Shown: one piece after another, positions 1 through 8,041 of the stretch
Layout: every line of letters starts with the position of its first letter
How positions within the stretch are numbered: position 1 is the first letter of the stretch
Assembly (NCBI RefSeq): GCF_041714655.1
Contig: NZ_CP168219.1
Coordinates: 992,001 to 1,056,000 of the forward strand
Direction of reading: 5' to 3'
Origin: Pseudoroseicyclus_A sp041714655
GTDB lineage: Bacteria > Pseudomonadota > Alphaproteobacteria > Rhodobacterales > Rhodobacteraceae
DNA length: 64,000 nt
The notes under the pieces: generated by a model
Seen by the model: only the letters and a program-made list of their open reading frames with translations
What the model was told of the DNA's origin: nothing
Databases searched by the model: none
Position numbers and translations under genes: made by a program

Positions 1-213
1 GCGCGGCGGCTGGCGCTGGCGCGGGCGCTGCTGGCCCGGCCGGACATCCTCCTCCTCGACGAGCCGACCGAGGGGCTCGATGCCGAGACGGCGGCGGCGG
101 TCCTTCAGGCCGTCCGCGACGCCCTGCCGCAGGCGGCGCTTCTCGTCGCGCTCCACAAGGGCGCGGGGCATCCGATCTTCGATGCGACGCTCCGTCTCGA
201 CGCAGGGAGTTAA
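1..213 (+). CDS. cydC: CydC-like ABC exporter ATPase, C-terminal end only
   Basis: The window opens inside this gene; frame 1 is open to a TAA at 211-213. The 70 visible residues hold the region after the ABC signature (RRLALARALLARPD) and a Walker B with the sequence LLLDEPTEGLDAET. DEPTEGLD is typical of CydC, one half of the CydDC thiol exporter needed to assemble bd oxidase. The position just upstream of cydAB on the same strand supports this. A residual H-loop-like 'ALHKG' follows. The transmembrane half and Walker A lie outside the window, so the assignment rests on this tail and on context. Confidence 0.8.
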   Translation, partial: ARRLALARALLARPDILLLDEPTEGLDAETAAAVLQAVRDALPQAALLVALHKGAGHPIFDATLRLDAGS

Positions 214-333
214 CGAAAAGGCTAAACCCCGCCCGCCAATGGTGCTATCCGGCTTGCGCATGGCGGCAATCCTCGCGCCGGCTCCCTGGCGCCTCTCCCT
301 TCGGCCGCGTGCTGACCAGAGGAGACCCGTGCC

Positions 334-1995
334 GTGGTTCTCGATGTCGTCGAGCTGTCCCGCCTGCAATTCGCCCTGACGGCGATGTATCACTTCCTCT
401 TCGTGCCGCTGACGCTGGGCCTCAGCGTTCTCGTCGCCATCATGGAGACGGTCTACGTCATGACCGGCCGGCCGATCTGGCGGCAGATGACGAAGTTCTG
501 GGGTACGCTCTTCGGCATCAACTTCGTCCTCGGCGTCGCCACCGGCATCACCATGGAATTCCAGTTCGGCATGAACTGGAGCTATTACAGCCATTACGTC
601 GGCGACATCTTCGGGGCGCCGCTCGCCATCGAGGGGCTGATGGCCTTCTTCCTCGAGGCGACCTTCGTCGGGCTCTTCTTCTTCGGCTGGGACAAGCTCA
701 GCCGCGTAGGGCACCTCGTCACCGCCTGGCTCGTCGCCATCGGCTCGAACTTCTCGGCGCTGTGGATCCTCATCGCCAACGGCTGGATGCAGAACCCCGT
801 CGGCGCATCGTTCAACCCCGAGACGATGCGCATGGAGCTCGACAACTTCTTCGAGGTGCTCTTCAACGAGGTCGCCCAGGCGAAGTTCGTCCATACCGTC
901 TCGGCCGGCTATGTCACCGCCTCGGTCTTCGTGCTCGGCGTCTCGGCCTGGTACCTGCTGAAGGGCCGCCATATCGAGCTGGCCCGCCGGTCGATCACCG
1001 TCGCCGCCTCCTTCGGGCTGGCCTCGGCGCTCTCCGTCGTCGTCCTCGGCGACGAGAGCGGCTATTCGACGAGCCACACCCAGCGCATGAAGCTCGCCGC
1101 GATGGAAGGCATGTGGGAGACGCATCCCGCCCCCGCCGCCTTCACAATCTTCGGCATCCCCGATGTCGCCGACCGCGAGACGCATTACGCCGTCGAGGTG
1201 CCCTGGGTCATGGGGCTGATCGGCACGAGGTCGCTGACGACCGAGATCCCCGGCATCAACGATCTGGTGGAGGAGGCCGACCAGCGCATCCGCTCGGGCA
1301 TCATCGCCTATGACGCGCTGATGACCATCCGCGAGGAGCGGGACGAGACCTCCGAACAGGTGCGCAACACCTTCGAGGTGAATTCCGAGAACCTCGGCTT
1401 CGCCTTCCTGCTGCTGCGCTACATGGACGATCCGCGGGGCGCGACGGATGAAGAGATCGCCAGGGCGGCGACGGACACGATCCCCGGCGTCCTGCCGATC
1501 TTTTGGGCCTTCCGCATCATGGTGGGGCTCGGCTTCGCCTTCATCGCGGTGATGGTCTATTTCTTCTGGCGCTCCTCGTTCCGGCAGCAGAGCTATCCGC
1601 GCTGGGCGCTCAGGCTCGCCGTCGTCATCATCCCCGCGCCCTGGATCGCCGCCGAGCTCGGCTGGTTCGTCGCCGAATACGGGCGCCAGCCCTGGACGGT
1701 GGACAGCGTGCTACCGACGGCGCTGTCGGTCAGCCACCTCAGCGCGCAGGACCTGCTCTTCACCATCGCCGGCTTCGTGCTCTTCTACACCGTGCTCTTC
1801 GTCATCGAGATGGGGCTCATGCTGAAGTACATCCGCAAGGGGCCGACGCAGGACGTGGAAGAGACCGACGCCTGGGAGGCGCGGCACGAGCACCGCCTGC
1901 GCACCCATGACGGGCGGGGGCCCTTCGCCCCGGCCGGCGCCTCCGCCGCTTCGGCGGTGGATGACGGCGACCCCAGCCCCACGCCCGCGGAGTAG
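334..1995 (+). CDS. cydA: Cytochrome bd ubiquinol oxidase subunit I
   Basis: Quinol-oxidising, haem-carrying subunit of the bd-type terminal oxidase in the inner membrane (553 aa). The N-terminus VELSRLQFALTAMYHFLF holds the haem b595 axial His (H20 here, H19 in E. coli). KFVHTV and FRIMVG carry the expected b558 His and Met ligands. The periplasmic Q-loop is the long E. coli type: QRMKLAAMEGMWETHPAP keeps the Lys and Glu implicated in quinol oxidation, and the insert-containing stretch follows. GWFVAEYGRQPW is a family signature. The GTG start at 334 follows an AGGAGA ribosome-binding site at about 320-325. The C-terminus is an extended Ala/Pro-rich tail. It lies 120 nt after cydC and 5 nt before cydB. 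Confidence 0.97.
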   Translation: MVLDVVELSRLQFALTAMYHFLFVPLTLGLSVLVAIMETVYVMTGRPIWRQMTKFWGTLFGINFVLGVATGITMEFQFGMNWSYYSHYVGDIFGAPLAIEGLMAFFLEATFVGLFFFGWDKLSRVGHLVTAWLVAIGSNFSALWILIANGWMQNPVGASFNPETMRMELDNFFEVLFNEVAQAKFVHTVSAGYVTASVFVLGVSAWYLLKGRHIELARRSITVAASFGLASALSVVVLGDESGYSTSHTQRMKLAAMEGMWETHPAPAAFTIFGIPDVADRETHYAVEVPWVMGLIGTRSLTTEIPGINDLVEEADQRIRSGIIAYDALMTIREERDETSEQVRNTFEVNSENLGFAFLLLRYMDDPRGATDEEIARAATDTIPGVLPIFWAFRIMVGLGFAFIAVMVYFFWRSSFRQQSYPRWALRLAVVIIPAPWIAAELGWFVAEYGRQPWTVDSVLPTALSVSHLSAQDLLFTIAGFVLFYTVLFVIEMGLMLKYIRKGPTQDVEETDAWEARHEHRLRTHDGRGPFAPAGASAASAVDDGDPSPTPAE

Positions 1996-2000
1996 CGCCC

Positions 2001-3164
2001 ATGATCCTCTTCGAACTCGTCCCCTACGATCTTCTCCGCGTCATCTGGTGGCTCCTCCTTGGCGTCCTCCTCATCGCCTTCGCCATGACCGACGGCTTCG
2101 ACATGGGCGTCGGCGCGCTCCTGCCCTTCGTGGGGCGCACGGACGTGGAGCGGCGCATCGTCATCAACACCGTCGGCCCGGTCTGGGAGGGGAACCAGGT
2201 CTGGTTCATCCTCGGCGGCGGCGCCATCTTCGCGGCCTGGCCGCCGCTCTATGCGGTCAGCTTCTCGGGCTTCTACCTCGCGATGTTCGCGATCCTCGCG
2301 GCGCTGATCGTCCGCCCGGTGGCGTTCAAGTATCGCTCCAAGCGCGAAAGCCCGCGCTGGCGGAGCAGCTGGGACTGGGCGCTCTGCCTCGCCGGCGCGG
2401 TGCCTGTGCTGATCTTCGGCGTCGCCGTCGGCAACGTCCTGCAGGGCGTGCCCTTCGAGCTGACGCCCGATCTCTTCTCGCGCTACGAGGGGAGCTTTCA
2501 CGCCAAGTTCCTCGGCCTCCTCAACCCCTTCGCGCTTCTCTGCGGGCTGGTCTCGGTGGTGATGCTGCTCACGCACGGCGCCGCCTGGCTGGCGCTGAAG
2601 AGCGAAGGGCCGGTCGCCGCCCGCGCCCGGACCATCGGCACCGTCACCGGGCTCGCCACCATGGCGCTCTACGCGCTCGCCGGGCTCTGGCTCGCCTTCG
2701 GGATCGAGGGCTATGCGCTCGCCGAGGCGCCGCTGCGCGACGGGCCGTCGAACCCGCTTTACACCGAGGTGATCCGCACCGGATCCTGGCTCTCGGCCTA
2801 TGCCGACCGGCCCTGGATCACCCTCGCGCCGATCCTCGCCTTCGCCGGCATGGCGCTTGCGAATGTCGGCATGCGGCGCGGCTGGGAGGTGGGGACGCTT
2901 CTCTTCTCGCAGCTCGGCATCTTCGGGGCGATCTCCTCCGTCGGGCTGGTGATGTTCCCGTTCCTGTTACCCTCCTCGCTCGACCCCCGCTCGTCGCTGA
3001 CCGTCTGGGACAGCTCGTCCTCGCATCTGACGCTCTTCATCATGCTGGTCGTGACGGCGATCTTCCTGCCGATCGTGCTCGCCTACACCGCCTGGGTCTA
3101 CAAGGTGCTCTGGGGCAAGGTGACGGAGAAGGCGGTGACCGACGGCACCGAGACGATGTACTGA
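2001..3164 (+). CDS. cydB: Cytochrome bd ubiquinol oxidase subunit II
   Basis: Second integral-membrane subunit of the bd oxidase, which stabilises the CydA haems (387 aa, the usual length). The N-terminus has the CydB signature FAMTDGFDMGVGALLPF followed by GPVWEGNQVWFILGGGA. Eight to nine hydrophobic segments are visible. It starts 5 nt after the cydA stop and is followed 11 nt later by cydX, so cydABX is one transcription unit. Confidence 0.97.
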   Translation: MILFELVPYDLLRVIWWLLLGVLLIAFAMTDGFDMGVGALLPFVGRTDVERRIVINTVGPVWEGNQVWFILGGGAIFAAWPPLYAVSFSGFYLAMFAILAALIVRPVAFKYRSKRESPRWRSSWDWALCLAGAVPVLIFGVAVGNVLQGVPFELTPDLFSRYEGSFHAKFLGLLNPFALLCGLVSVVMLLTHGAAWLALKSEGPVAARARTIGTVTGLATMALYALAGLWLAFGIEGYALAEAPLRDGPSNPLYTEVIRTGSWLSAYADRPWITLAPILAFAGMALANVGMRRGWEVGTLLFSQLGIFGAISSVGLVMFPFLLPSSLDPRSSLTVWDSSSSHLTLFIMLVVTAIFLPIVLAYTAWVYKVLWGKVTEKAVTDGTETMY

Positions 3165-3175
3165 AAGGACCAACC

Positions 3176-3313
3176 ATGTGGTATTTCGCCTGGCTCCTCG
3201 GCCTGCCGCTCGCCGCGATCTTCGCAGTGATGAACGCCATGTGGCTGGAGATGATGCGCGACCGCGAGCTCGCCGGCGAGCATGACGACCTGCCCCCCGC
3301 CGTGGACGAGTAG
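3176..3313 (+). CDS. cydX: Cytochrome bd oxidase small subunit CydX
   Basis: A 45-residue single-span protein starting MWYFAWLLGLPLAAIFAVM, the CydX/YbgT signature (MWYFxWxLG), directly after cydB. In E. coli, CydX is a structural subunit needed for bd-I activity and haem stability. A GAAAGGA ribosome-binding site lies a few bases before the ATG. After the helix, the protein has an acidic C-terminal tail (ELAGEHDDLPPAVDE) longer than in E. coli CydX. It stops 7 nt before the Crp/Fnr gene, which suggests co-transcription. Confidence 0.93.
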   Translation: MWYFAWLLGLPLAAIFAVMNAMWLEMMRDRELAGEHDDLPPAVDE

Positions 3314-3320
3314 GGCCCCG

Positions 3321-4013
3321 ATGCCCGCGCCCCTGCCTGCGCCCGCCGCCACCGACTGGATCGACAGGTTCGAGGGCCTCGCCCGGCTGCCGGCCGAGAT
3401 CCGCGCCGACCTGACCGCGGGAGCGGAGATCGTGGACATGCCCGCGGGCGTGACCGTCTTCGCGCCGGGGCAGGCGGCGGATCGGCTGCTGCTCCTCCTC
3501 GAGGGCACCGTGCGCGTGCAGCAGACCTCGGAGACCGGGCGCGAGATCTTCCTCTACCGGGTCCATGCGGGGGAGAGCTGCGTGCTCACCACCGCCTGCA
3601 TGCTGGCCTTCGAGGATCACGCCGCCACCGGCATCGCGGAGACGCCCGTCCGCGCCGCCGCCATCCCCCGCGCGATCTTCGACGACCTCGTCGCCCGGTC
3701 GCCGGTCTTCCGGCAATTCGTCTTCGCCGCCTATTCGCGGCGGATCACCGACCTCTTCACCCTCATCGACGATATCGTCTTTCAGAAGATGGATGTCCGC
3801 CTTGCCGCCCGGCTTCTGGAACTGGCGGGCGAGGGGGAGGAGGTCCGTGCCACCCATGCGACGCTCGGCGCCGAGCTCGGCACCGCCCGCGAGGTGATCT
3901 CGCGGACGCTGGCGGAGTTCCAGCGGCGCGGCTGGGTCGAGCTCGGGCGCGGCGCCGTGCGGCTGGTCGGCCGGGCGGGGCTGGAGCGGCTCGTGAGGTC
4001 GGCCGGAGCCTGA
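3321..4013 (+). CDS. Crp/Fnr-family transcriptional regulator
   Basis: A 230-aa protein with an N-terminal cyclic-nucleotide-binding-like beta-barrel (about residues 15-140) and a C-terminal winged helix (about 155-225) with recognition-helix text LGTAREVISRTLAEFQRRGW. No Fnr-type N-terminal Fe-S cysteine cluster is present. The two cysteines in GESCVLTTACML are the only obvious thiols and could be sensor residues (inference). It lies 7 nt after cydX and 146 nt before a sulfur operon, and so bridges respiration and sulfur stress. A perfect 7-bp-arm dyad lies 18 nt past its stop. An in-frame ATG at 3282 is rejected because it would overlap cydX. Confidence 0.9.
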   Translation: MPAPLPAPAATDWIDRFEGLARLPAEIRADLTAGAEIVDMPAGVTVFAPGQAADRLLLLLEGTVRVQQTSETGREIFLYRVHAGESCVLTTACMLAFEDHAATGIAETPVRAAAIPRAIFDDLVARSPVFRQFVFAAYSRRITDLFTLIDDIVFQKMDVRLAARLLELAGEGEEVRATHATLGAELGTAREVISRTLAEFQRRGWVELGRGAVRLVGRAGLERLVRSAGA

Positions 4014-4031
4014 CGCTACGGCAGGGCGCCT

Positions 4032-4050
4032 TCGGTGATGATGTCACCGA
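4032..4050. promoter_or_regulatory. Dyad operator candidate before the sulfur operon
   Basis: TCGGTGATGATGTCACCGA is a perfect inverted repeat: 7-bp arms TCGGTGA/TCACCGA with a 5-nt spacer. It lies between the Crp/Fnr gene and the first YeeE/YedE gene. GTGA/TCAC half-sites are characteristic of the Crp/Fnr superfamily. No U-tract follows, so an operator is more likely than a terminator. Control of the sulfur genes by the adjacent regulator is inferred. Confidence 0.6.
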
Positions 4051-4159
4051 CAGGCGCCACGCCGCCATGGCAGAGATCGCGAACCGATTCTCATGGCCGT
4101 GGGGGCACAGTGACCGACAGACCGACAAGAAACCGCCAAGCGGGCCGCGAGGCGCGCTG

Positions 4160-4591
4160 ATGGAAACCATGTTCACACCCGTCCCGGCGCTTGCCGGCGG
4201 CGTGCTCATCGGCCTCGCCGCCACGGCGCTGATGCTGATCTCGGGCCGCATCTTCGGCGCGACCGGCATCCTCGCCGGCGTCCTGCGCCGGCCGGCCGCG
4301 GCGGAAACCGCCTGGCGCGTGGCCCTCATCCTCGGCATGGCGAGCGGTCCGCTCGCCGTCGCCGCGGTCACCGGCCAGATGCCGGAGGTCACTGTGCCCG
4401 TCTCGCTGCCGATGCTGCTCATCGGCGGCGTGATCGTCGGCATCGGCGTCACCTACGGCTCGGGCTGCACCTCCGGGCACGGCATCTGCGGCATGGCGCG
4501 GCTGTCGCCGCGGTCCATCGCGGCAACGGCCACCTTCATGGTGAGCACCTTCGCCACCGTCTTCGTCGTCCGCCACCTCATCGGAGCCTGA
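4160..4591 (+). CDS. YeeE/YedE-family sulfur-compound transporter half A
   Basis: Integral-membrane protein (143 aa) of the YeeE/YedE (TsuA-like, Sulf_transp) family, thought to move thiosulfate or other reduced sulfur species. Hydrophobic segments run through most of the protein. The family cysteine motif GSGCTSGHGICGMARLSPRS lies at about residues 100-120, with conserved cysteines at about 103 and 110. The ATG at 4160 is preceded by a GCGAGG ribosome-binding site. An upstream in-frame ATG at 4067 would add a charged, non-family N-terminus and is not used. The next gene encodes the partner half, 5 nt away. Confidence 0.85.
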   Translation: METMFTPVPALAGGVLIGLAATALMLISGRIFGATGILAGVLRRPAAAETAWRVALILGMASGPLAVAAVTGQMPEVTVPVSLPMLLIGGVIVGIGVTYGSGCTSGHGICGMARLSPRSIAATATFMVSTFATVFVVRHLIGA

Positions 4592-4596
4592 GCCAC

Positions 4597-5037
4597 ATGC
4601 GCCTCGTCCTTCTCTATCTCACCGGGCTCGTCTTCGGCGTCGGTATCTCGATCTCCGGCATGGCGAACCCTGCCAAGGTGCTGAATTTCTTCGACCTCGC
4701 GGGGGCGTGGGACGCCTCCCTCCTCCTGGTGATGGGGGGCGCGCTCGTCACCACCTTCATCGGCTACCGCCTGGTCTTCCGCCGCCAGGCGCCGCTTCTT
4801 GCGGGCGGCTTCGACCTTCCGCCCCGCCGGCCGATCGACGCCCGGCTCATCGGCGGCTCGGTGGTCTTCGGGATCGGCTGGGGCATCGCCGGCTTCTGCC
4901 CGGGCGCGTCGCTGCCGGCGCTCGGGACGGGGCAGTGGGAGGTCTACGCCTTCACCGGGGCCCTCATCGCCGGGATCTTCATCGCGCGGGCCCTGCAATC
5001 CATCAGGCCCTCGGCCCGGCGCCGGGCGGCGGCCTGA
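4597..5037 (+). CDS. YeeE/YedE-family sulfur-compound transporter half B (DUF6691-like)
   Basis: A 146-aa membrane protein, the usual partner of the preceding YeeE/YedE half. It begins MRLVLLYLTGLVFGVGISISGMANPAKVLNFFD, a hallmark of this group. Its cysteine motif GFCPGASLPALGTG lies near residue 105, in the second half. The two short proteins together equal one full-length YeeE/YedE transporter, so a heterodimeric channel is likely. It is tightly linked to the persulfide dioxygenase, as in bigR-type sulfide-detoxification operons. Confidence 0.85.
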   Translation: MRLVLLYLTGLVFGVGISISGMANPAKVLNFFDLAGAWDASLLLVMGGALVTTFIGYRLVFRRQAPLLAGGFDLPPRRPIDARLIGGSVVFGIGWGIAGFCPGASLPALGTGQWEVYAFTGALIAGIFIARALQSIRPSARRRAAA

Positions 5038-5059
5038 CATCAGAACGGGACTGACTGAC

Positions 5060-5944
5060 ATGACCGATTATCCGATCCACATGGAGACCGTGCCGGAGGT
5101 GCAGGCCTTCTTCGACGAGGCCACGAACACCATCAGCTATATCGTCAAGGACCCGGCCTCCAACGCCTGCGCCATCGTCGACAGCGTCATGGACATCGAC
5201 TACGCCGCCGGCCGCATCACCTACGATCACGCCGACCGGCTGATCGACGAGGTCACCCGCCAGGGGCTGACGCTCGAATGGATCATCGAGACCCATGTCC
5301 ATGCCGACCACCTGTCGGCGGCGCCCTATCTGCAGCAGAAGCTGGGGGGCAAGATCGGCATCGGGGCCAAGATCCTGATCGTGCAGGAGACCTTCGGGAA
5401 GGTCTTCAACGAGGGCACGGAGTTTCAGCGCGACGGCTCGCAATTCGACCGGCTCTTCGAGGATGGCGACACCTACCGGATCGGCGAGATGGAGGCCGTG
5501 GCGCTCTATACGCCCGGCCATACGCCGGCCTGCATGGTGCATGTCATCGGCAATGCTGCCTTCGTGGGCGACACGCTCTTCATGCCCGACGGCGGCTCGG
5601 CGCGCGCCGACTTTCCCGGGGGCGATGCGGGCACGCTTTACGACTCGATCCAGAAGGTCCTCGCCCTGCCGGACGAGATGCGGCTCTTCATGTGCCACGA
5701 TTACGGCCCGAACGGCCGCGACATCGCCTGGGAGACGACCGTCGCCGAGGAAAAGGCCCACAACATCCATGTGGGCGGTGGCAAGACGAAGGAAGAATTC
5801 GTCGCCTTCCGCCAGGAGCGGGACGCGACGCTCGGGATGCCGAAACTCATTCTTCCCTCTTTGCAGGTCAACATGCGCGCTGGCGAGGTCCCGAAAGACG
5901 CGGACGGCCGGCCGATGCTCAAGGTGCCGCTCGGCGGCCTCTGA
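5060..5944 (+). CDS. MBL-fold persulfide dioxygenase-like hydrolase (ETHE1/Blh type)
   Basis: A 294-aa metallo-beta-lactamase-fold enzyme. The metal-binding motif THVHADH is at residues 78-84. Later ligands appear in TPGHTPACM, FVGDTLFMPD and CHDYG. This arrangement (HxHxDH, one iron) fits ETHE1-type persulfide dioxygenases, which oxidise glutathione persulfide to sulfite, or the Blh hydrolases of sulfide-resistance operons. The ATG at 5060 is chosen because the family homology begins there. Its neighbours (YeeE/YedE pair, DUF442 sulfurtransferase, SulP permease) all support sulfide/persulfide detoxification. Confidence 0.88.
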   Translation: MTDYPIHMETVPEVQAFFDEATNTISYIVKDPASNACAIVDSVMDIDYAAGRITYDHADRLIDEVTRQGLTLEWIIETHVHADHLSAAPYLQQKLGGKIGIGAKILIVQETFGKVFNEGTEFQRDGSQFDRLFEDGDTYRIGEMEAVALYTPGHTPACMVHVIGNAAFVGDTLFMPDGGSARADFPGGDAGTLYDSIQKVLALPDEMRLFMCHDYGPNGRDIAWETTVAEEKAHNIHVGGGKTKEEFVAFRQERDATLGMPKLILPSLQVNMRAGEVPKDADGRPMLKVPLGGL

Positions 5945-5965
5945 CGGTTTGAAAGGTGTGACGTC

Positions 5966-6301
5966 ATGGACTTCAGAACCCTCACCCCCGCCCTCGCGGT
6001 GACCGGACAGGTCGCCCCGGCCGACATGGCCGCCATCCGCGCGGCCGGCTTCGGCGCCATCCTGTGCAACCGGCCGGACGGCGAGGCGCCGGGCCAGCCA
6101 TCCTTTGCCCAGCTCGCGGCGGCGGCCGAAGCGGCGGGCCTCGCCGCGCGCCATGTGCCGGTGACCCCGGGCGCCGTCACCAGGGCCGATGTCGCCGCCT
6201 TCAGCGCGGCGCTGGACGAGCTGCCCGGCCCGGTGCTCGCGTTCTGCCGGTCGGGCGCGCGGTCGGAGGCGCTTTTCTCGCTCCTCGGCCGGGCGGCGTA
6301 A
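5966..6301 (+). CDS. DUF442/TIGR01244-family sulfurtransferase
   Basis: A 111-aa phosphatase/rhodanese-like protein. The loop FCRSGARS holds the active-site Cys94; most relatives read CRSGTRS. The N-terminus MDFRTLTPALAVTGQVAPAD is typical of the domain that precedes the MBL domain in Blh fusion proteins. Here it is a separate gene downstream of the MBL gene, so the order is reversed and the fusion is split. Predicted to pass persulfide sulfur to or from the adjacent dioxygenase (inference). An AAAGG ribosome-binding site precedes the ATG. Confidence 0.85.
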   Translation: MDFRTLTPALAVTGQVAPADMAAIRAAGFGAILCNRPDGEAPGQPSFAQLAAAAEAAGLAARHVPVTPGAVTRADVAAFSAALDELPGPVLAFCRSGARSEALFSLLGRAA

Positions 6302-6308
6302 CCGGGAG

Positions 6309-8027
6309 ATGCGCCGCTACCTGCCGATCCTCGACTGGGGCCGCAGCTACAACCGGGCAAGCCTGACGAGCGACCTGATCGCGGCCGTGATCGTCACGAT
6401 CATGCTCATCCCGCAGTCGCTGGCCTATGCGCTGCTCGCCGGCCTGCCGCCCGAGGCCGGGATCTACGCCTCCATCGCTCCGATCCTGCTCTACGCCGTC
6501 TTCGGCACCAGCCGGGCGCTGGCGGTGGGGCCGGTGGCGGTCGTCTCGCTGATGACGGCAGCGGCGGTGGGCGAGGTGGCGGCGGAGGGCACGGCGGGCT
6601 ATGCCAGCGCCGCGCTGACGCTCGCGGCCCTCTCGGGGGGGATCCTGATGCTCCTTGGCCTCCTGCGGCTGGGGTTCATCGCCAATTTCCTCAGCCATCC
6701 GGTGATTTCCGGTTTCATCACCGCCTCGGGGCTGCTCATCGCCACCAGTCAGCTCAAGCATATCCTCGGGATCGACGCGGGCGGCCGGACGCTGCCGGAG
6801 ATGCTGGCGGGGCTCTGGCGCCATCTCGGCGAGACCAATCCAGTCACCCTGGTCATCGGCATATGCGCGACCGCGTTTCTCTTCTGGGCGCGGCGGCGGC
6901 TGCGCCCGGCGCTCGCCCGGCTCGGCACGCCGCCCGTGCTGGCGGATGTCCTCACCAAGGCCGGCCCCGTCGCCGCCGTGGTGGTGACGACACTCGCCGT
7001 CCGGCTCTTCGACCTCGATGCGCGCGGCGTCGCCGTGGTCGGCGTGGTGCCGCAGAGCCTGCCGCCCTTCACCCTGCCCGGCCTTTCGCCGGAGCTGATC
7101 GGCCGGCTGGCGCTGCCGGCGCTTCTCATCTCGATCATCGGCTTCGTCGAATCGATCTCCGTCGCGCAGACGCTTGCGGCCAAGCGGCGCCAGCGGATCG
7201 ACCCGGATCAGGAGCTGATCGGCCTCGGCGCCGCCAACCTCGGCGCCGCCTTCACGGGCGGCTACCCGGTGACGGGCGGCTTCGCCCGCTCGGTCGTCAA
7301 TTTTGACGCGGGGGCCGAGACACCCGCCGCCGGCGCCTTCACCGCCATCGGGCTCGCCATCGCTGCCGTGGCGCTGACGCCGCTGCTGCACGACCTGCCC
7401 ACCGCCACGCTGGCCGCGACGATCATCGTCGCTGTCCTGGGGCTGGTGGATCTGTCGATCCTGAAGAAGACCTGGGCCTATTCGCGGGCCGATTTCACCG
7501 CCGTCTCGGCGACCATCGCCGTGACGCTCCTCGTCGGGGTGGAGGCCGGGGTGGCTTCCGGGGTCGGCCTCTCTGTGCTCATGCATCTCTACAAGGCCTC
7601 GCGGCCGCATGTCGCCGAGGTCGGGCTCGTCCCCGGAACCCAGCATTTCCGCAATATCAACCGGCACGACGTGGTGACCTCCGAGCGGCTCCTGACGCTG
7701 CGGGTCGACGAGAGCCTCTTCTTCGTGAACGCCCGGGTGCTGGAGGATCTCATCCAGCGCCGCGTGACCGAGGGCTGCGCCATCACCGATGTGGTGCTGA
7801 TGTGCTCGGCCGTGAACGCCGTCGATTATTCGGCGCTGGAGAGCCTCGAGGCCATCAACCAGCGCCTGAGGGACATGGGGGTCGGCCTCCATCTGTCGGA
7901 GGTGAAGGGCCCGGTGATGGACCGGCTGGCGGCGACGGCGCTGATCCGCGAGCTGAACGGCCGGGTCTTCCTGTCGCAATACGACGCCTGGGCGGCACTC
8001 TCGAAGAACCGGGCCGCGCAGGCGTAG
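6309..8027 (+). CDS. SulP-family sulfate/anion permease with STAS domain
   Basis: A 572-aa inner-membrane transporter. The N-terminal half matches the SulP core: DLIAAVIVTIMLIPQSLAYALLAGLPPEAGIYAS, then GPVAVVSLMTAAAVG. About 10-12 membrane segments run to near residue 420, and a cytoplasmic STAS domain follows (about 440-560, with DYSALESLEAINQRL). The start at 6309 lies 7 nt after the DUF442 stop. As the last gene of the sulfur operon it may export sulfite/sulfate formed from persulfide oxidation; direction and substrate are inferred. Confidence 0.9.
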   Translation: MRRYLPILDWGRSYNRASLTSDLIAAVIVTIMLIPQSLAYALLAGLPPEAGIYASIAPILLYAVFGTSRALAVGPVAVVSLMTAAAVGEVAAEGTAGYASAALTLAALSGGILMLLGLLRLGFIANFLSHPVISGFITASGLLIATSQLKHILGIDAGGRTLPEMLAGLWRHLGETNPVTLVIGICATAFLFWARRRLRPALARLGTPPVLADVLTKAGPVAAVVVTTLAVRLFDLDARGVAVVGVVPQSLPPFTLPGLSPELIGRLALPALLISIIGFVESISVAQTLAAKRRQRIDPDQELIGLGAANLGAAFTGGYPVTGGFARSVVNFDAGAETPAAGAFTAIGLAIAAVALTPLLHDLPTATLAATIIVAVLGLVDLSILKKTWAYSRADFTAVSATIAVTLLVGVEAGVASGVGLSVLMHLYKASRPHVAEVGLVPGTQHFRNINRHDVVTSERLLTLRVDESLFFVNARVLEDLIQRRVTEGCAITDVVLMCSAVNAVDYSALESLEAINQRLRDMGVGLHLSEVKGPVMDRLAATALIRELNGRVFLSQYDAWAALSKNRAAQA

Positions 8028-8041
8028 CGCTTCTGCCGCGC

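Noticed and set aside
4067..4159. Longer start for the first YeeE/YedE protein
   Set aside because: It adds 31 charged residues not expected before the first membrane segment; the ATG at 4160 has a suitable GAGG upstream.
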